Positions 1-6,393 of a stretch of 7,886 bases of DNA are shown here, piece after piece. The translations under genes and the position numbers were made by a program. The notes below the pieces were generated by a model. The model ran no database searches. It was not told the DNA's origin and saw only the letters and a list, made by a program, of their open reading frames with translations. Within the stretch, counting starts at the first letter, position 1. The number at the start of each line of letters is the position of its first letter. Location: the NCBI GenBank assembly GCA_009780545.1, contig WQZW01000059.1, forward strand, positions 1-7,886, read 5' to 3'. This stretch comes from Treponema sp. (GTDB taxonomy: Bacteria; Spirochaetota; Spirochaetia; Treponematales; Breznakiellaceae).

Positions 1-140
1 CCTTGATTCTTCATCCGTGTACCGCAGCGCACTGCCACGGCTAAAGCCGTGTCGCATTCCCGTCCGTTTGCACGTTTTTCTTGCGCTGGAACGCTGCGCC
101 TTCTCTCGTCCACACCGCTTTGCGGTGCGTTTTCTAGTTC
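1..140. other. Gene-free left edge with two small palindromes
   Basis: I see no credible gene here. Two short perfect inverted repeats are visible: CACGGC/GCCGTG at 36-41 and 46-51 with a 4-base loop TAAA, and CACCGC/GCGGTG at 113-118 and 122-127 with a 3-base loop TTT. The second is followed by CGTTTTCT on the plus strand, a weak terminator-like arrangement, but no plus-strand gene precedes it in the window. The stretch adjoins the CACGGAG-type repeats that start near 141. Confidence 0.5.
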
Positions 141-310
141 CCACGGAGGTCACGGAGTTACACGGAGGGAAGAGGAGAAGCGTCCTTCAACTTGGGTTTA
201 AGCGGGAAATAGCAACTCTCGGTTTAACTTTCGGGTGTCCTACGGATTGAAACTCCGTGTCCTCCGTGCAACTCCGTGGTTAATTCTTCTTCCGGAATCG
301 AAGAATTTTA
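141..310 (+). repeat. CACGGAG-type dispersed repeat, unit 1
   Basis: This is the first of two tandem repeat units. It opens with several CACGGAG words (142-168), continues through a segment containing GCGGGAAATAGCAACTCTC (202-220), then has complementary ACTCCGTG words (253-278). It closes in a two-tier hairpin: CTCCGTGGTTA at 272-282 pairs with TAACCACGGAG at 309-319, and inside it AATTCTTC at 282-289 pairs with GAAGAATT at 300-307. The hairpin straddles the junction with unit 2. It lies downstream of the kinase stop but lacks the U-run of an intrinsic terminator on the minus strand. Confidence 0.75.
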
Positions 311-385
311 ACCACGGAGGAAAGAGGAAAGCGTCTTTCATCTTGGTTTTAAGCGGGAAACAGCAACTCTCCGCTTAACTTTCGG
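211..385 (+). repeat. Left arm of a long imperfect inverted repeat (partner 5989-6210)
   Basis: This segment spans the second half of unit 1 and the first half of unit 2. Read on the plus strand, it matches in order the minus strand of 6210-5989. Shared landmarks include a GGATTGAAACTCCGTGT stretch (244-260), the hairpin around 272-319, and the TTTAAGCGGG and CTCGG/CTTTCGG words. The two arms enclose the kinase, glyQS and nadE. The match was made by eye; the arms are clearly related but not identical. Confidence 0.7.
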
Positions 386-440
386 GTGAACCGCGGATCG
401 AAACTCCGTGCAACTCCGGCCTTAATTCTTCGTTCAAGAT
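311..440 (+). repeat. CACGGAG-type dispersed repeat, unit 2
   Basis: This second, more diverged unit lies in direct orientation to unit 1. The block GCGGGAAACAGCAACTCTC at 353-371 matches 202-220 with one difference, giving a period of 151 bases. The shared CTTAACTTTCGGGTG-like segment and the ACTCCGTG words follow in the same order. Its final part (about 421-440) is degraded and runs up to the kinase stop codon at 459-461. No gene is visible here. Confidence 0.7.
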
Positions 441-458
441 CGATTTCCGCGGTGGCTA

Positions 459-3400
459 TCATCCCCCGAGCCGCTTCCGTATTCCCTCGAAGTCGGAAAC
501 GTCGGCCCGGTCGATTATCCATTGCGGGAGGTCCGGCATGGCGGGGTAGCTGAAGGAGGCAAGTTCTTCGGCGGCCGGGCGCAGGGCGGCCATGTCGTAA
601 TCCCGGCAGGCGCGGAGGATGCGGGAAAGGACTTCCGGGTCGGGGCTTTCCCGTTCGGGCTTCCGCTCGACGGGGCCGGCATGGGCGGCCAGGAACAGGG
701 CTATGTCGGCAAGGAGTTTCTCGGCGGCCAGGACGAAGGAGGCGTTGCGCTCCCGGATGAAGTCGGTCCGACCCTGCACGGCGGCATCCTCCAGGTCGGA
801 TGCGAGCCGGCCCAACTCCAGGGCACCGATGCTCCGGCCGGAACCCTTGAGGGCATGGACGGCGATGCGGTAGTCGCCGAGCCCGGAATCCGGGCCGTCG
901 GCCGCCGTCCCGCGGGCGGCGGTTTTTACGATGTCCAGCTTGGTCGGGGCATGACGGGCGAAGGAAGCGAGGATCTCCAGGTAGACGGCGAAGTCGTTGT
1001 CGATGACGGCGAGGCCGGCTTCCAGGTCCAGGCCGGGGACCAGGTCGGCGAAGGGAATCCCCTGCCCTTCCGGGGACGGTTCGGCAGGTTCGGGCTCGGG
1101 GGGAACGGTTTGGGGTGAAGGCGGTCCATCCTCCGAAGGAGGATGGGCTTGGAGTTTTGCGGGGCAAAACTCCGGCGGTTGCTGCGGGGGCGTTGCGGGG
1201 GATGGCGGCCCGTCCTCCGAAGGAGGATGGGCTTGGAGTTTTGCGGGGCAAAACTCCGGCGGTTGCTGCGGGGCGTTGCGGGGTGGAACCCCGCTCGGGG
1301 GGTAGCCGGAGACTTGCGCGGCAAGGCTCCGGCTCAGGGGGGCTTGGCCCCCCGCATGATTTTGCGGGGCAAAGCTCCGAGTCCGATCTCCTGCGGAGAT
1401 CGGACGGGCTTGGTCCCCTTCATGCCGATCCGGATCGGGCGTTCCGGGTTTTTCCTTGGCCGGATTCCTCACCCAGCGGCGCAGTACCCGGTCCAGGCTC
1501 TGCAGGCTCAAGGGTTTGGAAAGGGATTCCTGGAAGCCGTTTTCGGTGTACAGGGTTTCGTTGCCGGCAAGGGCGTTGGCGCTGAGGGCGATGATCGGGA
1601 CGTTCGCCGCGTACTCGCCGCCGATCTCGCCCCGGATGATCCGCACGGCCTGGACCCCGTTCATAACCGGCATCATATGGTCCATGAAGATCGCGTCGAA
1701 GCGGGGTTCCCCGGCCCGGACCAGCTCTATCGCCTCGAGCGCGGAGTCGGCGGTCTCCACCCGTATCCGGTAGGGCTTGAGCAGCCCGCGGACTATGTCC
1801 AGGTTGACGGGCACGTCGTCCACCACCAGGACCGCGGCGTAGGACATGTCGGAGCGCACCAGGGCGCGGTTTCGGGAATGGCGGCACTCGGCATAGCGGA
1901 ATTCCCTCAGGTTGCGGACCGTTTCGTTCCCGACGGGCCCCGCGTCCGGCACCGCCTCCTGGAGGAAGCGGACGGTGAAGGCCGAACCCCGGCCGTACTC
2001 GCTCTCCAGGTCGATCCGGCCGCCCATCAGCTCGACCAGCTTCTTGGTGATCGAAAGCCCGAGGCCCGTTCCCTCGACATGGTAGTTGGCCTCGATGTTC
2101 ACCTGCGAGTAGTCGTGGTACAGCCGGTCGAAGTCCTCCGGCCGTATCCCGCAGCCGGTGTCGCCGACGGTACTTACCAGCGTTACCCTGTCGTCGGTCG
2201 GATCGTCGGGGCGTTCGAAGGACAGGCTCCAGCGAACGGAACCGGAATCGGTGTACTTGAATGCGTTGGAGAGGAGGTTGTTGAAGATCTGCTTGACCTT
2301 CAGTTCGTCCCCTTTCAGGCTTTCCGGGAGGTTTTCGTCGATTTCCAGCGTGAATTCCACCGGTTTGCCGCCGAGCCGGACCATGTTCAGCTGGGTGGTG
2401 TCGTGGATCAGGCCGGGGAGGTCGTAAACCACCGGGGTGAGGCGCAGCTCGCCGGATTCGATCTTGCCCACGTCAAGGAGGTCGTTGACGATGCCCATCA
2501 GTGTCATGCCGGCGCCGTGGATCTTCTCCACGTTGGAAAAGGAGTCGCCCGGAAGCCTGGCCCCGGCAAGCTCCAGTTCGGAGAGGCCGACGATGGCGTT
2601 CAGCGGGGTGCGCATCTCGTGGCTCATGTTGGCCAGGAACTTCGTCTTGGAGACCGAGGCCGATTCGGCGGCGAGCTTGAGTTCGGCCATCTTCCGGTAG
2701 GAGGCGGCCATCAGCTTGCTGGCCCCCAACGCCACGGCTCCCCCGAGCAGGGCCAGCATCCCGGCGCTGATCAGCAGGACCTCCCGCACCCGGGTCAGGG
2801 GACTCTCCGAAAGCGGGGAGCTGATCGCCACGGTCCAGCCCTCGTCGCCCGGAACCGGGGAATAGGCGGCCAGCACCCGGCGGCCGGCGAGGACGAACTG
2901 CCGCACCGTCCCTTCCTCCCTGCCAAGGAAGAAATCGGTTCCCTCCGGAAGGCTTTCCCGGTGGTTTGCCCTCCCGAGGACCAGCTCCCGATGCCGGCTG
3001 CCGGCGACGTAGGTGCCCTCGGCGTCCAGGATGAAGATTCCGCCGTCCTCCCAGATGCCGTAGGGAGTCAACAGCCGGGAAAAGTACAGTCCGTCGAAGG
3101 TCGCAACCAGGACGCGGCCGGAATCCACCGGGGCGAATATCCGCATCACCAGGTTGCCGTCGGGCGTGCGCGAGGTCGGGGAGACGTAGGTAAGGCCGGC
3201 GGCGGCACGGAGAAGGCCCGGATCGGGAAAGTTTCCCGAAGGCAGGGAATCGGGGTCCCCGACATGCAGGGTTCCGCCGCCGATTTCCGCCACGGTGAGG
3301 GCCAGAAGGGAGGGATTGGCCCGGAGCTGGGCGGCAAGCAGGTCCTCGACGGGGCCGGCGGCCCCACCCTCGGCAAGCCGTACCTGCAGGGCGACCCCGG

Positions 3401-3596
3401 CGACGTCTTCCTTCAGACGCCCGATCTCGGAGGCCAGCATGCCGCCGGCGATCCGGCCGATCGACAGCAGCGTGGTCCGCACCACTTCCATGAAGCGGTA
3501 CTGGCCGGCCAACAGGCCCACTCCCAGCGTGGAGGCGGTGATGAACAGCACGATGCCGGTCATCACCAGGATCGCCCTGGCCCGGACGGAACGCAA
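459..3596 (-). CDS. Membrane-bound hybrid sensor histidine kinase (Cache-like sensor, HisKA, HATPase, receiver, HPt)
   Basis: This 1045-residue multi-step phosphorelay kinase begins with a membrane segment at about 8-30, then an extracytoplasmic region (31-272) ending in a Cache-like YSPVPGDEGWTVAIS stretch, and a second membrane segment at about 273-296. HisKA follows with NMSHEMRTPLN (phospho-acceptor His326), then the HATPase with its N box NNLLSNAFKYT (439-449), G1 DTGCGI (from 479) and G2 GTGLGL (509-514). The receiver has acidic pair Asp593/Asp594, phospho-acceptor Asp639 and Lys694. The HPt domain has HALKGSGRSIGA (His914). The last 60 residues (986-1045) form a small tail I recall from spirochaete and clostridial hybrid kinases. 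The chosen start is TTG three bases after the glyQS stop, because it places basic residues before the first membrane segment; ATG at 3563 is the alternative. No strong Shine-Dalgarno is seen, so coupling to glyQS is likely. The ligand and target are unknown. The proline-rich linker (about 711-852) is encoded by palindromic repeats. Confidence 0.93.
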   Translation of the reverse strand: MRSVRARAILVMTGIVLFITASTLGVGLLAGQYRFMEVVRTTLLSIGRIAGGMLASEIGRLKEDVAGVALQVRLAEGGAAGPVEDLLAAQLRANPSLLALTVAEIGGGTLHVGDPDSLPSGNFPDPGLLRAAAGLTYVSPTSRTPDGNLVMRIFAPVDSGRVLVATFDGLYFSRLLTPYGIWEDGGIFILDAEGTYVAGSRHRELVLGRANHRESLPEGTDFFLGREEGTVRQFVLAGRRVLAAYSPVPGDEGWTVAISSPLSESPLTRVREVLLISAGMLALLGGAVALGASKLMAASYRKMAELKLAAESASVSKTKFLANMSHEMRTPLNAIVGLSELELAGARLPGDSFSNVEKIHGAGMTLMGIVNDLLDVGKIESGELRLTPVVYDLPGLIHDTTQLNMVRLGGKPVEFTLEIDENLPESLKGDELKVKQIFNNLLSNAFKYTDSGSVRWSLSFERPDDPTDDRVTLVSTVGDTGCGIRPEDFDRLYHDYSQVNIEANYHVEGTGLGLSITKKLVELMGGRIDLESEYGRGSAFTVRFLQEAVPDAGPVGNETVRNLREFRYAECRHSRNRALVRSDMSYAAVLVVDDVPVNLDIVRGLLKPYRIRVETADSALEAIELVRAGEPRFDAIFMDHMMPVMNGVQAVRIIRGEIGGEYAANVPIIALSANALAGNETLYTENGFQESLSKPLSLQSLDRVLRRWVRNPAKEKPGTPDPDRHEGDQARPISAGDRTRSFAPQNHAGGQAPLSRSLAAQVSGYPPSGVPPRNAPQQPPEFCPAKLQAHPPSEDGPPSPATPPQQPPEFCPAKLQAHPPSEDGPPSPQTVPPEPEPAEPSPEGQGIPFADLVPGLDLEAGLAVIDNDFAVYLEILASFARHAPTKLDIVKTAARGTAADGPDSGLGDYRIAVHALKGSGRSIGALELGRLASDLEDAAVQGRTDFIRERNASFVLAAEKLLADIALFLAAHAGPVERKPERESPDPEVLSRILRACRDYDMAALRPAAEELASFSYPAMPDLPQWIIDRADVSDFEGIRKRLGG
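1121..1283. repeat. 84-base tandem duplication inside the kinase linker
   Basis: Two direct copies (1121-1204 and about 1205-1283) are nearly identical, with two substitutions near their left ends and a one-base length difference in a G run near their right ends. In the protein they give two identical 24-residue proline-rich segments, at about 777-800 and 805-828, each containing PPEFCPAKLQAHPPSEDG. Each copy carries two palindromes, one with loop GAA and one with loop GGG. The near identity suggests a recent duplication. Confidence 0.93.
1124..1438. repeat. Array of triloop palindromes within coding sequence
   Basis: The array holds these inverted repeats: 1126-1146 (9-base arms, loop GAA), 1151-1173 (GGAGTTTTGC/GCAAAACTCC, loop GGG), 1208-1232 (11 pairs with one wobble, loop GAA), 1235-1257 (identical to 1151-1173), 1278-1294 (GCGGGGT/ACCCCGC, loop GGA), 1304-1334 (13 pairs with one mismatch, loop GCG), 1337-1353 (GGGGGGC/GCCCCCC, loop TTG), a decayed copy near 1359-1378 (loop GGG), 1381-1405 (GTCCGATCTCC/GGAGATCGGAC, loop TGC) and the loopless palindrome 1425-1438. 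All fall in kinase residues about 720-825, between the receiver and HPt domains. Confidence 0.9.
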
Positions 3597-3599
3597 GGC

Positions 3600-4928
3600 T
3601 TAGCGCCCGTACTGCCTTATCTCGGCGGCAAGCCGTTCGGCAAGGGCCGGCCGGGGCAGCCGCACCTGCTCCATGGAATCCCGGAAGCGCAGGGTAACCG
3701 TTCCGTCCTCCTTGCTCTGGTAGTCCACGGTAACGCAGAAGGGGGTGCCGGCCTCGTCCTGCCGCCGGTAACGCCGGCCGATGGCGCCCGACTGGTCGTA
3801 GTCCACGGCGAACTCGTCCTTCAGCCCGTCCCGGATCTCGCCTGCGAGCTCGGCAAGCCCGTCCTTCTTCATCAGGGGAAGGACGGCGACCGTGATCGGG
3901 GCCAGCTTGGGATGGAAGCGCAGGACGGTGCGCCAGTCGTCGTCGTTGCCCTTGTCGGCGACCTTTTCCTCGTCGTAGGCGTCGCAGAGGACCATCAGCA
4001 GCGTCCGGGTAAGGCCGGCGGAGGTCTCGATGATGTAGGGAAGATAGCGCTCGTTCCCGGCATCCTGGTCGATGTACTGCATGTCCTTGCCGGAGAACCG
4101 GGAATGCCGGCCGAGGTCGTAATCGCTCCGGTTGTGCACGCCCTCAAGCTCGCGCCAGCCCATGGGGAAAAGGTACTCGATGTCGTAGGCGTCCTTGGCG
4201 TAGTGGGCCAGCTCGTCCGGGCCGTGCCGGTGCCAGCGGAGGCGTTCCATGCGGACCCCGAGCTTTTGGTAATAGGCCCAGCGGCGCTCCCGCCAGGTGT
4301 CGAACCACGTTTCGTCGGTGCCCGGCTTGACGAAGAACTGCATCTCCATCTGCTCGAACTCGCAGGTGCGGAAGATGAAGTTCTTGGTGACGATCTCGTT
4401 CCGGAACGCCTTGCCGATCTGGGCGATGCCGAAGGGCACCTTCATCCGGTTGGACTGGATGATGTTCTTGTAGTTGACGTAGATGCCCTGGGCGGTTTCC
4501 GGCCGGAGGTAGATGATTCCGGCGCTGTCCTCGGCCGCCCCGATATGGCTTTTGAACATCAGGTTGAACTTGCGGGTGTCGGTAAGGTCGCCGCCGCAGT
4601 CAGGGCAGGTACGGGAGGCGAGGTTTTCCGCCGGAAGCTGGTCCTCCCGGAAACGGGACTTGCACTTCCTGCAGTCCACCAGGGGATCGGTGAAGTTCTC
4701 GACATGCCCGGATGCCTCCCAGGTGCGGGGATGCATGAGGATGGCCGAGTCCAGGCCCACGATGTCCTCGTTGAGGCGGGTCATCTCCTTCCACCAGGCG
4801 GCGGCGATGCGGTTCTTCAGCTCCGTGCCCAGCGGCCCGTAATCCCAGGCCCCGTTCTGCCCCCCGTAGATCTCCGAGGACTGAAACACGAAACCCCGCC
4901 GCTTGGCCAGCGAGGTAACCTTCTCCAT
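3600..4928 (-). CDS. glyQS: Glycyl-tRNA synthetase, single-chain alpha2 class II type
   Basis: This enzyme charges tRNA-Gly with glycine using ATP in the cytoplasm. The 442-residue protein starts MEKVTSLAKRRGFVFQSSEI, the usual start of this family. Four cysteines form two CxxC pairs (86/89 and 108/111), suggesting a zinc ribbon. RPETAQG (142-148) and the motif 2 region FRNEI...FRTCEFEQME (175-195) are present, as is motif 3, ETSAGLTRTLL (301-311). A C-terminal anticodon-binding domain (about 340-442) includes GAIGRRYRRQDEAGTPFC. ATG at 4928 is preferred because GGAAAGG lies 5 bases upstream (4934-4940) and a promoter upstream predicts transcription starting near 4967. An in-frame ATG at 4967 would then have essentially no leader, and the frame stays open to a GTG at 5180 without family-like sequence. 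The kinase gene follows after 3 bases. The fold and length match the bacterial alpha2 or eukaryote-like enzyme, not the split glyQ/glyS form. Confidence 0.97.
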   Translation of the reverse strand: MEKVTSLAKRRGFVFQSSEIYGGQNGAWDYGPLGTELKNRIAAAWWKEMTRLNEDIVGLDSAILMHPRTWEASGHVENFTDPLVDCRKCKSRFREDQLPAENLASRTCPDCGGDLTDTRKFNLMFKSHIGAAEDSAGIIYLRPETAQGIYVNYKNIIQSNRMKVPFGIAQIGKAFRNEIVTKNFIFRTCEFEQMEMQFFVKPGTDETWFDTWRERRWAYYQKLGVRMERLRWHRHGPDELAHYAKDAYDIEYLFPMGWRELEGVHNRSDYDLGRHSRFSGKDMQYIDQDAGNERYLPYIIETSAGLTRTLLMVLCDAYDEEKVADKGNDDDWRTVLRFHPKLAPITVAVLPLMKKDGLAELAGEIRDGLKDEFAVDYDQSGAIGRRYRRQDEAGTPFCVTVDYQSKEDGTVTLRFRDSMEQVRLPRPALAERLAAEIRQYGR

Positions 4929-4933
4929 AGTCG

Positions 4934-4940
4934 CCTTTCC
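4934..4940 (-). promoter_or_regulatory. Likely ribosome binding site of glyQS
   Basis: GGAAAGG on the minus strand ends 5 bases before the ATG at 4928. It is imperfect but is the only purine-rich site at a suitable distance from a candidate start in this region. It favours 4928 over the upstream ATG at 4967, which has no visible Shine-Dalgarno. Confidence 0.55.
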
Positions 4941-4973
4941 GTCGTATCCGTTTTCTTGTTCTGCCATAAGGAC

Positions 4974-5003
4974 AGTATACACCGGAAGCGGGAGGCGGTT
5001 CAA
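4974..5003 (-). promoter_or_regulatory. Candidate sigma-70 promoter for glyQS and the kinase
   Basis: On the minus strand, TTGAAC (4998-5003) and TATACT (4974-4979) are separated by 18 bases, matching the -35 and -10 consensus at 4 and 5 of 6 positions. Transcription would begin near 4967, leaving a leader of about 39 bases before the ATG at 4928. The surrounding DNA is GC-rich, so the AT-rich hexamers stand out. It would allow glyQS and the kinase to be expressed independently of nadE. Confidence 0.6.
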
Positions 5004-5176
5004 TTCCGGAGGAATCAAGAGGGGGAACGCATGTGCGGGAAGTGCAGGCTTTCCCCGCTCCGGCGTTTGCCATTGCTTACGCCGCTCCCCCTGTCTCCGG
5101 CCTCCTCGTCGCTGCGCTCCTGCGGTGGCCTCCGCCACCCCCACTCGTTTTCCTGCCTGCCGTTTCCGCCCCGCCT
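5004..5176. other. Gene-free spacer between nadE and the glyQS promoter
   Basis: I see no gene in this spacer. It is pyrimidine-rich on the plus strand and contains a small inverted repeat, GGTGGC (5124-5129) with GCCACC (5134-5139), loop CTCC. On the minus strand this lies about 40 bases past the nadE stop but is not followed by a U-run, so it is not a standard intrinsic terminator. The surrounding text (about 5093-5160) has the look of a dispersed repeat, which I cannot confirm from one copy. Confidence 0.45.
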
Positions 5177-5920
5177 TCACCGACCGGCCGGATCGAAAAC
5201 CGGCATGGGACGCAGCTTGTGGAGGTTGGCCGCCTGCAGCCGGTCGATCTTTTCCTTTACAACCGCATCCTCGCAGACGCCGTCCCGGATGTAGCGGTCC
5301 AGGACGGCGTAGGTAAAGCCGAGGTTCTCCTCGTCGGAGAGGCCGGAGAGGCCGTCCTCGGGAGTTTTGTCCACGAACGTCGCCGGAAGGCCCAGGGCGC
5401 GGCCCAAGGCGCGGACCTCGGTGGCCGTCAGCAGGGCCAGGGGGCCGAAGTCGCCGGCGGAGTCGCCGAACTTGGTCGAATAGCCGACCCGGTCCTCGCT
5501 GAGGTTGCAGGTGTTGGCAACCCGTCCGCCGGTGCCGGCGGAAACGGCGTACAGGACGGCCATCCGGATCCTTGCCGGGCTGTTCACTTTCGCCTGCCGG
5601 GAAGGCTCCACTCCGGCTTCGGCAAGGGAGGCGAACAGGGCGTCGGCGGTATTGCCGATGTTAACCAGGCAGTGGCGGATTCCCAGGAAGGCAACCAGGG
5701 CGCGGGAAACGTCCAGGTCCCACTGTCGGCCCTGCGGGGCCAGCACTCCGACGACCCGTTCCGCACCGAGGGCCGCCGCGCAGAGGGCGGCCGTCACCGA
5801 GCTGTCCTTGCCGCCGCTGATGCCGACCACCGCAGGGCAGCCGGCACCGGCCTCCCGGAAGTAATCCCGTATCCAGGCAACCGCCCGGTCCCTCGTCCGC
5901 TCCGCATCGAAAATGCTCAT
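5177..5920 (-). CDS. nadE: Ammonia-dependent NAD+ synthase
   Basis: NadE performs the last step of NAD+ synthesis, amidating deamido-NAD+ with ammonia and ATP through an adenylated intermediate. The 247-residue protein has the N-type ATP pyrophosphatase loop SGGKDSS (35-41), NSPARIRM (113-120), the NTCNLSEDRVGYSTKFGD block (136-153) and the late KTPEDGLSGLSDEENLGFTY stretch (185-204), all in family order. There is no N-terminal nitrilase-type glutaminase domain, so it should use free ammonia or a separate amidotransferase. The length is typical of the short form. The ATG at 5920 leaves the usual lead-in of about 34 residues, but I see no good Shine-Dalgarno before it; TAGAAT directly abuts the ATG and is too close to act as its promoter -10. 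The gap upstream holds repeats, so the promoter position is uncertain. Confidence 0.95.
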   Translation of the reverse strand: MSIFDAERTRDRAVAWIRDYFREAGAGCPAVVGISGGKDSSVTAALCAAALGAERVVGVLAPQGRQWDLDVSRALVAFLGIRHCLVNIGNTADALFASLAEAGVEPSRQAKVNSPARIRMAVLYAVSAGTGGRVANTCNLSEDRVGYSTKFGDSAGDFGPLALLTATEVRALGRALGLPATFVDKTPEDGLSGLSDEENLGFTYAVLDRYIRDGVCEDAVVKEKIDRLQAANLHKLRPMPVFDPAGR

Positions 5921-5957
5921 ATTCTATGGTAACCCGGAAAGGCGGAACCGGCTATAT

Positions 5958-5980
5958 CCGATCCGCCTGCGGCACGTCGG
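5958..5980. repeat. Decayed triloop palindrome with CCGATC arm
   Basis: CCGATCCGCC (5958-5967) faces GGCACGTCGG (5971-5980) across loop TGC. Seven Watson-Crick pairs and one wobble remain, with two mismatches. The left arm and the loop resemble the perfect palindrome at 1381-1405. It lies about 40 bases upstream of the nadE start. Confidence 0.5.
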
Positions 5981-5988
5981 TACCATGG

Positions 5989-6210
5989 CCGAAAGGTTTG
6001 CCGAGAATCGCCATTATCCGCTTAAAGCCGGATCGAAGGACGCGTTCTTCCCTTCCCTCCGCGTAACTCCAAGGCCAATCCGCTGCAGGTGGATTGGCCC
6101 GCCCTCCGTGGTTGAAATTCTTCAATCCGGAAGAAGAAGCAACCACGGAGTTACACGGAGTACACGGAGTTTCAATCCGTGGGTTATCCGAAGGTTAAAC
6201 TGAGAATTGC
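5989..6210 (-). repeat. Right arm of the long inverted repeat, interrupted by a palindrome
   Basis: Read on the minus strand, 6210 to 5989 follows the plus strand of 211-385 in order. It has the GGATTGAAACTCCGTGT stretch, runs of CTCCGTG words, the two-tier hairpin (CTCCGTGGTT at 6104-6113 with AACCACGGAG at 6141-6150, inner TTCTTC/GAAGAA), then CGTCCTTC, TTTAAGCGG and CTTTCGG words. Between the AACCACGGAGG word and the next part of the unit it carries extra sequence containing the palindrome at 6073-6099, absent from the left arm. Confidence 0.7.
6073..6099. repeat. Triloop palindrome lodged in the dispersed repeat
   Basis: GGCCAATCCGCT (6073-6084) pairs with GGTGGATTGGCC (6088-6099) across loop GCA: 12 pairs including two wobbles. 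It sits exactly where the repeat arm departs from its partner copy, so it looks inserted. The CCAATC arm resembles the CCGATC arms of other palindromes in the window. Confidence 0.75.
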
Positions 6211-6285
6211 CGCTGCCTACGGTAGATCGGATTCGGGGATTTGCGGGGAGAAGGTCCCGGGTTTTTGGTTGCGGGAAAACCTGAG

Positions 6286-6310
6286 TCCGATCCACCTTTG
6301 GCGGATCGGG
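6286..6310. repeat. Intergenic triloop palindrome with CCGATC arm
   Basis: CCGATCC (6287-6293) pairs with GGATCGG (6303-6309). After one A/C mismatch, CC (6295-6296) pairs with GG (6300-6301) around loop TTT, and a T/G wobble closes the base. Its layout matches the palindrome at 1381-1405 inside the kinase gene. Confidence 0.65.
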
Positions 6311-6393
6311 GCGGACCGGAGTGATCATTGAAATCATGCTGGCCCTTTCCTACTTCCGCCGTAGTTTTTCATGATTCTTCCATTCTCTTTCTC

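Larger units (their letters stand above)
5921..6393. other. 473-base gene-free region rich in repeats and palindromes
   Basis: I find no credible gene in this stretch between the amidohydrolase stop and the nadE start. It holds the right arm of the long inverted repeat (5989-6210) and palindromes at 5958-5980, 6073-6099 and 6286-6310. About 6222-6280 and 6311-6393 show nothing I can name apart from a GATTTGCGGGG word (6238-6248) resembling the palindromes in the kinase linker. A nadE promoter should lie here, but I could not find a convincing one. Confidence 0.6.

Noticed and set aside
17..250. Small plus-strand open frame of 77 codons
   Set aside because: It runs into the CACGGAG repeats, has no ribosome binding site and resembles nothing I know.
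141..440. CRISPR array
   Set aside because: Only two diverged units with a 151-base period, no constant repeat with unique spacers, and no cas genes in view.
349..1251. Minus-strand open frame of 300 codons overlapping the kinase 3-prime end
   Set aside because: It lies in another frame over the HPt and linker coding sequence, translates to an Arg/Pro-rich shadow and begins in the palindrome array.
3600..5180. GTG at 5180 as the glyQS start
   Set aside because: The extra N-terminal residues are basic, low-complexity and unlike the family; the candidate promoter and ribosome binding site both point to 4928.
1143..5294. Very long plus-strand open frame of 1383 codons
   Set aside because: It runs antisense to the kinase and glyQS, both of which have clear domains and motifs in the minus frames. 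Its translation shows no recognisable domain, and long antisense open frames are expected in GC-rich DNA.
5989..6210. Terminal inverted repeats of one composite transposon (with 211-385)
   Set aside because: The enclosed genes are housekeeping or signalling genes, no transposase is present and I see no target-site duplication, so a dispersed repeat in opposite orientation is the simpler reading.
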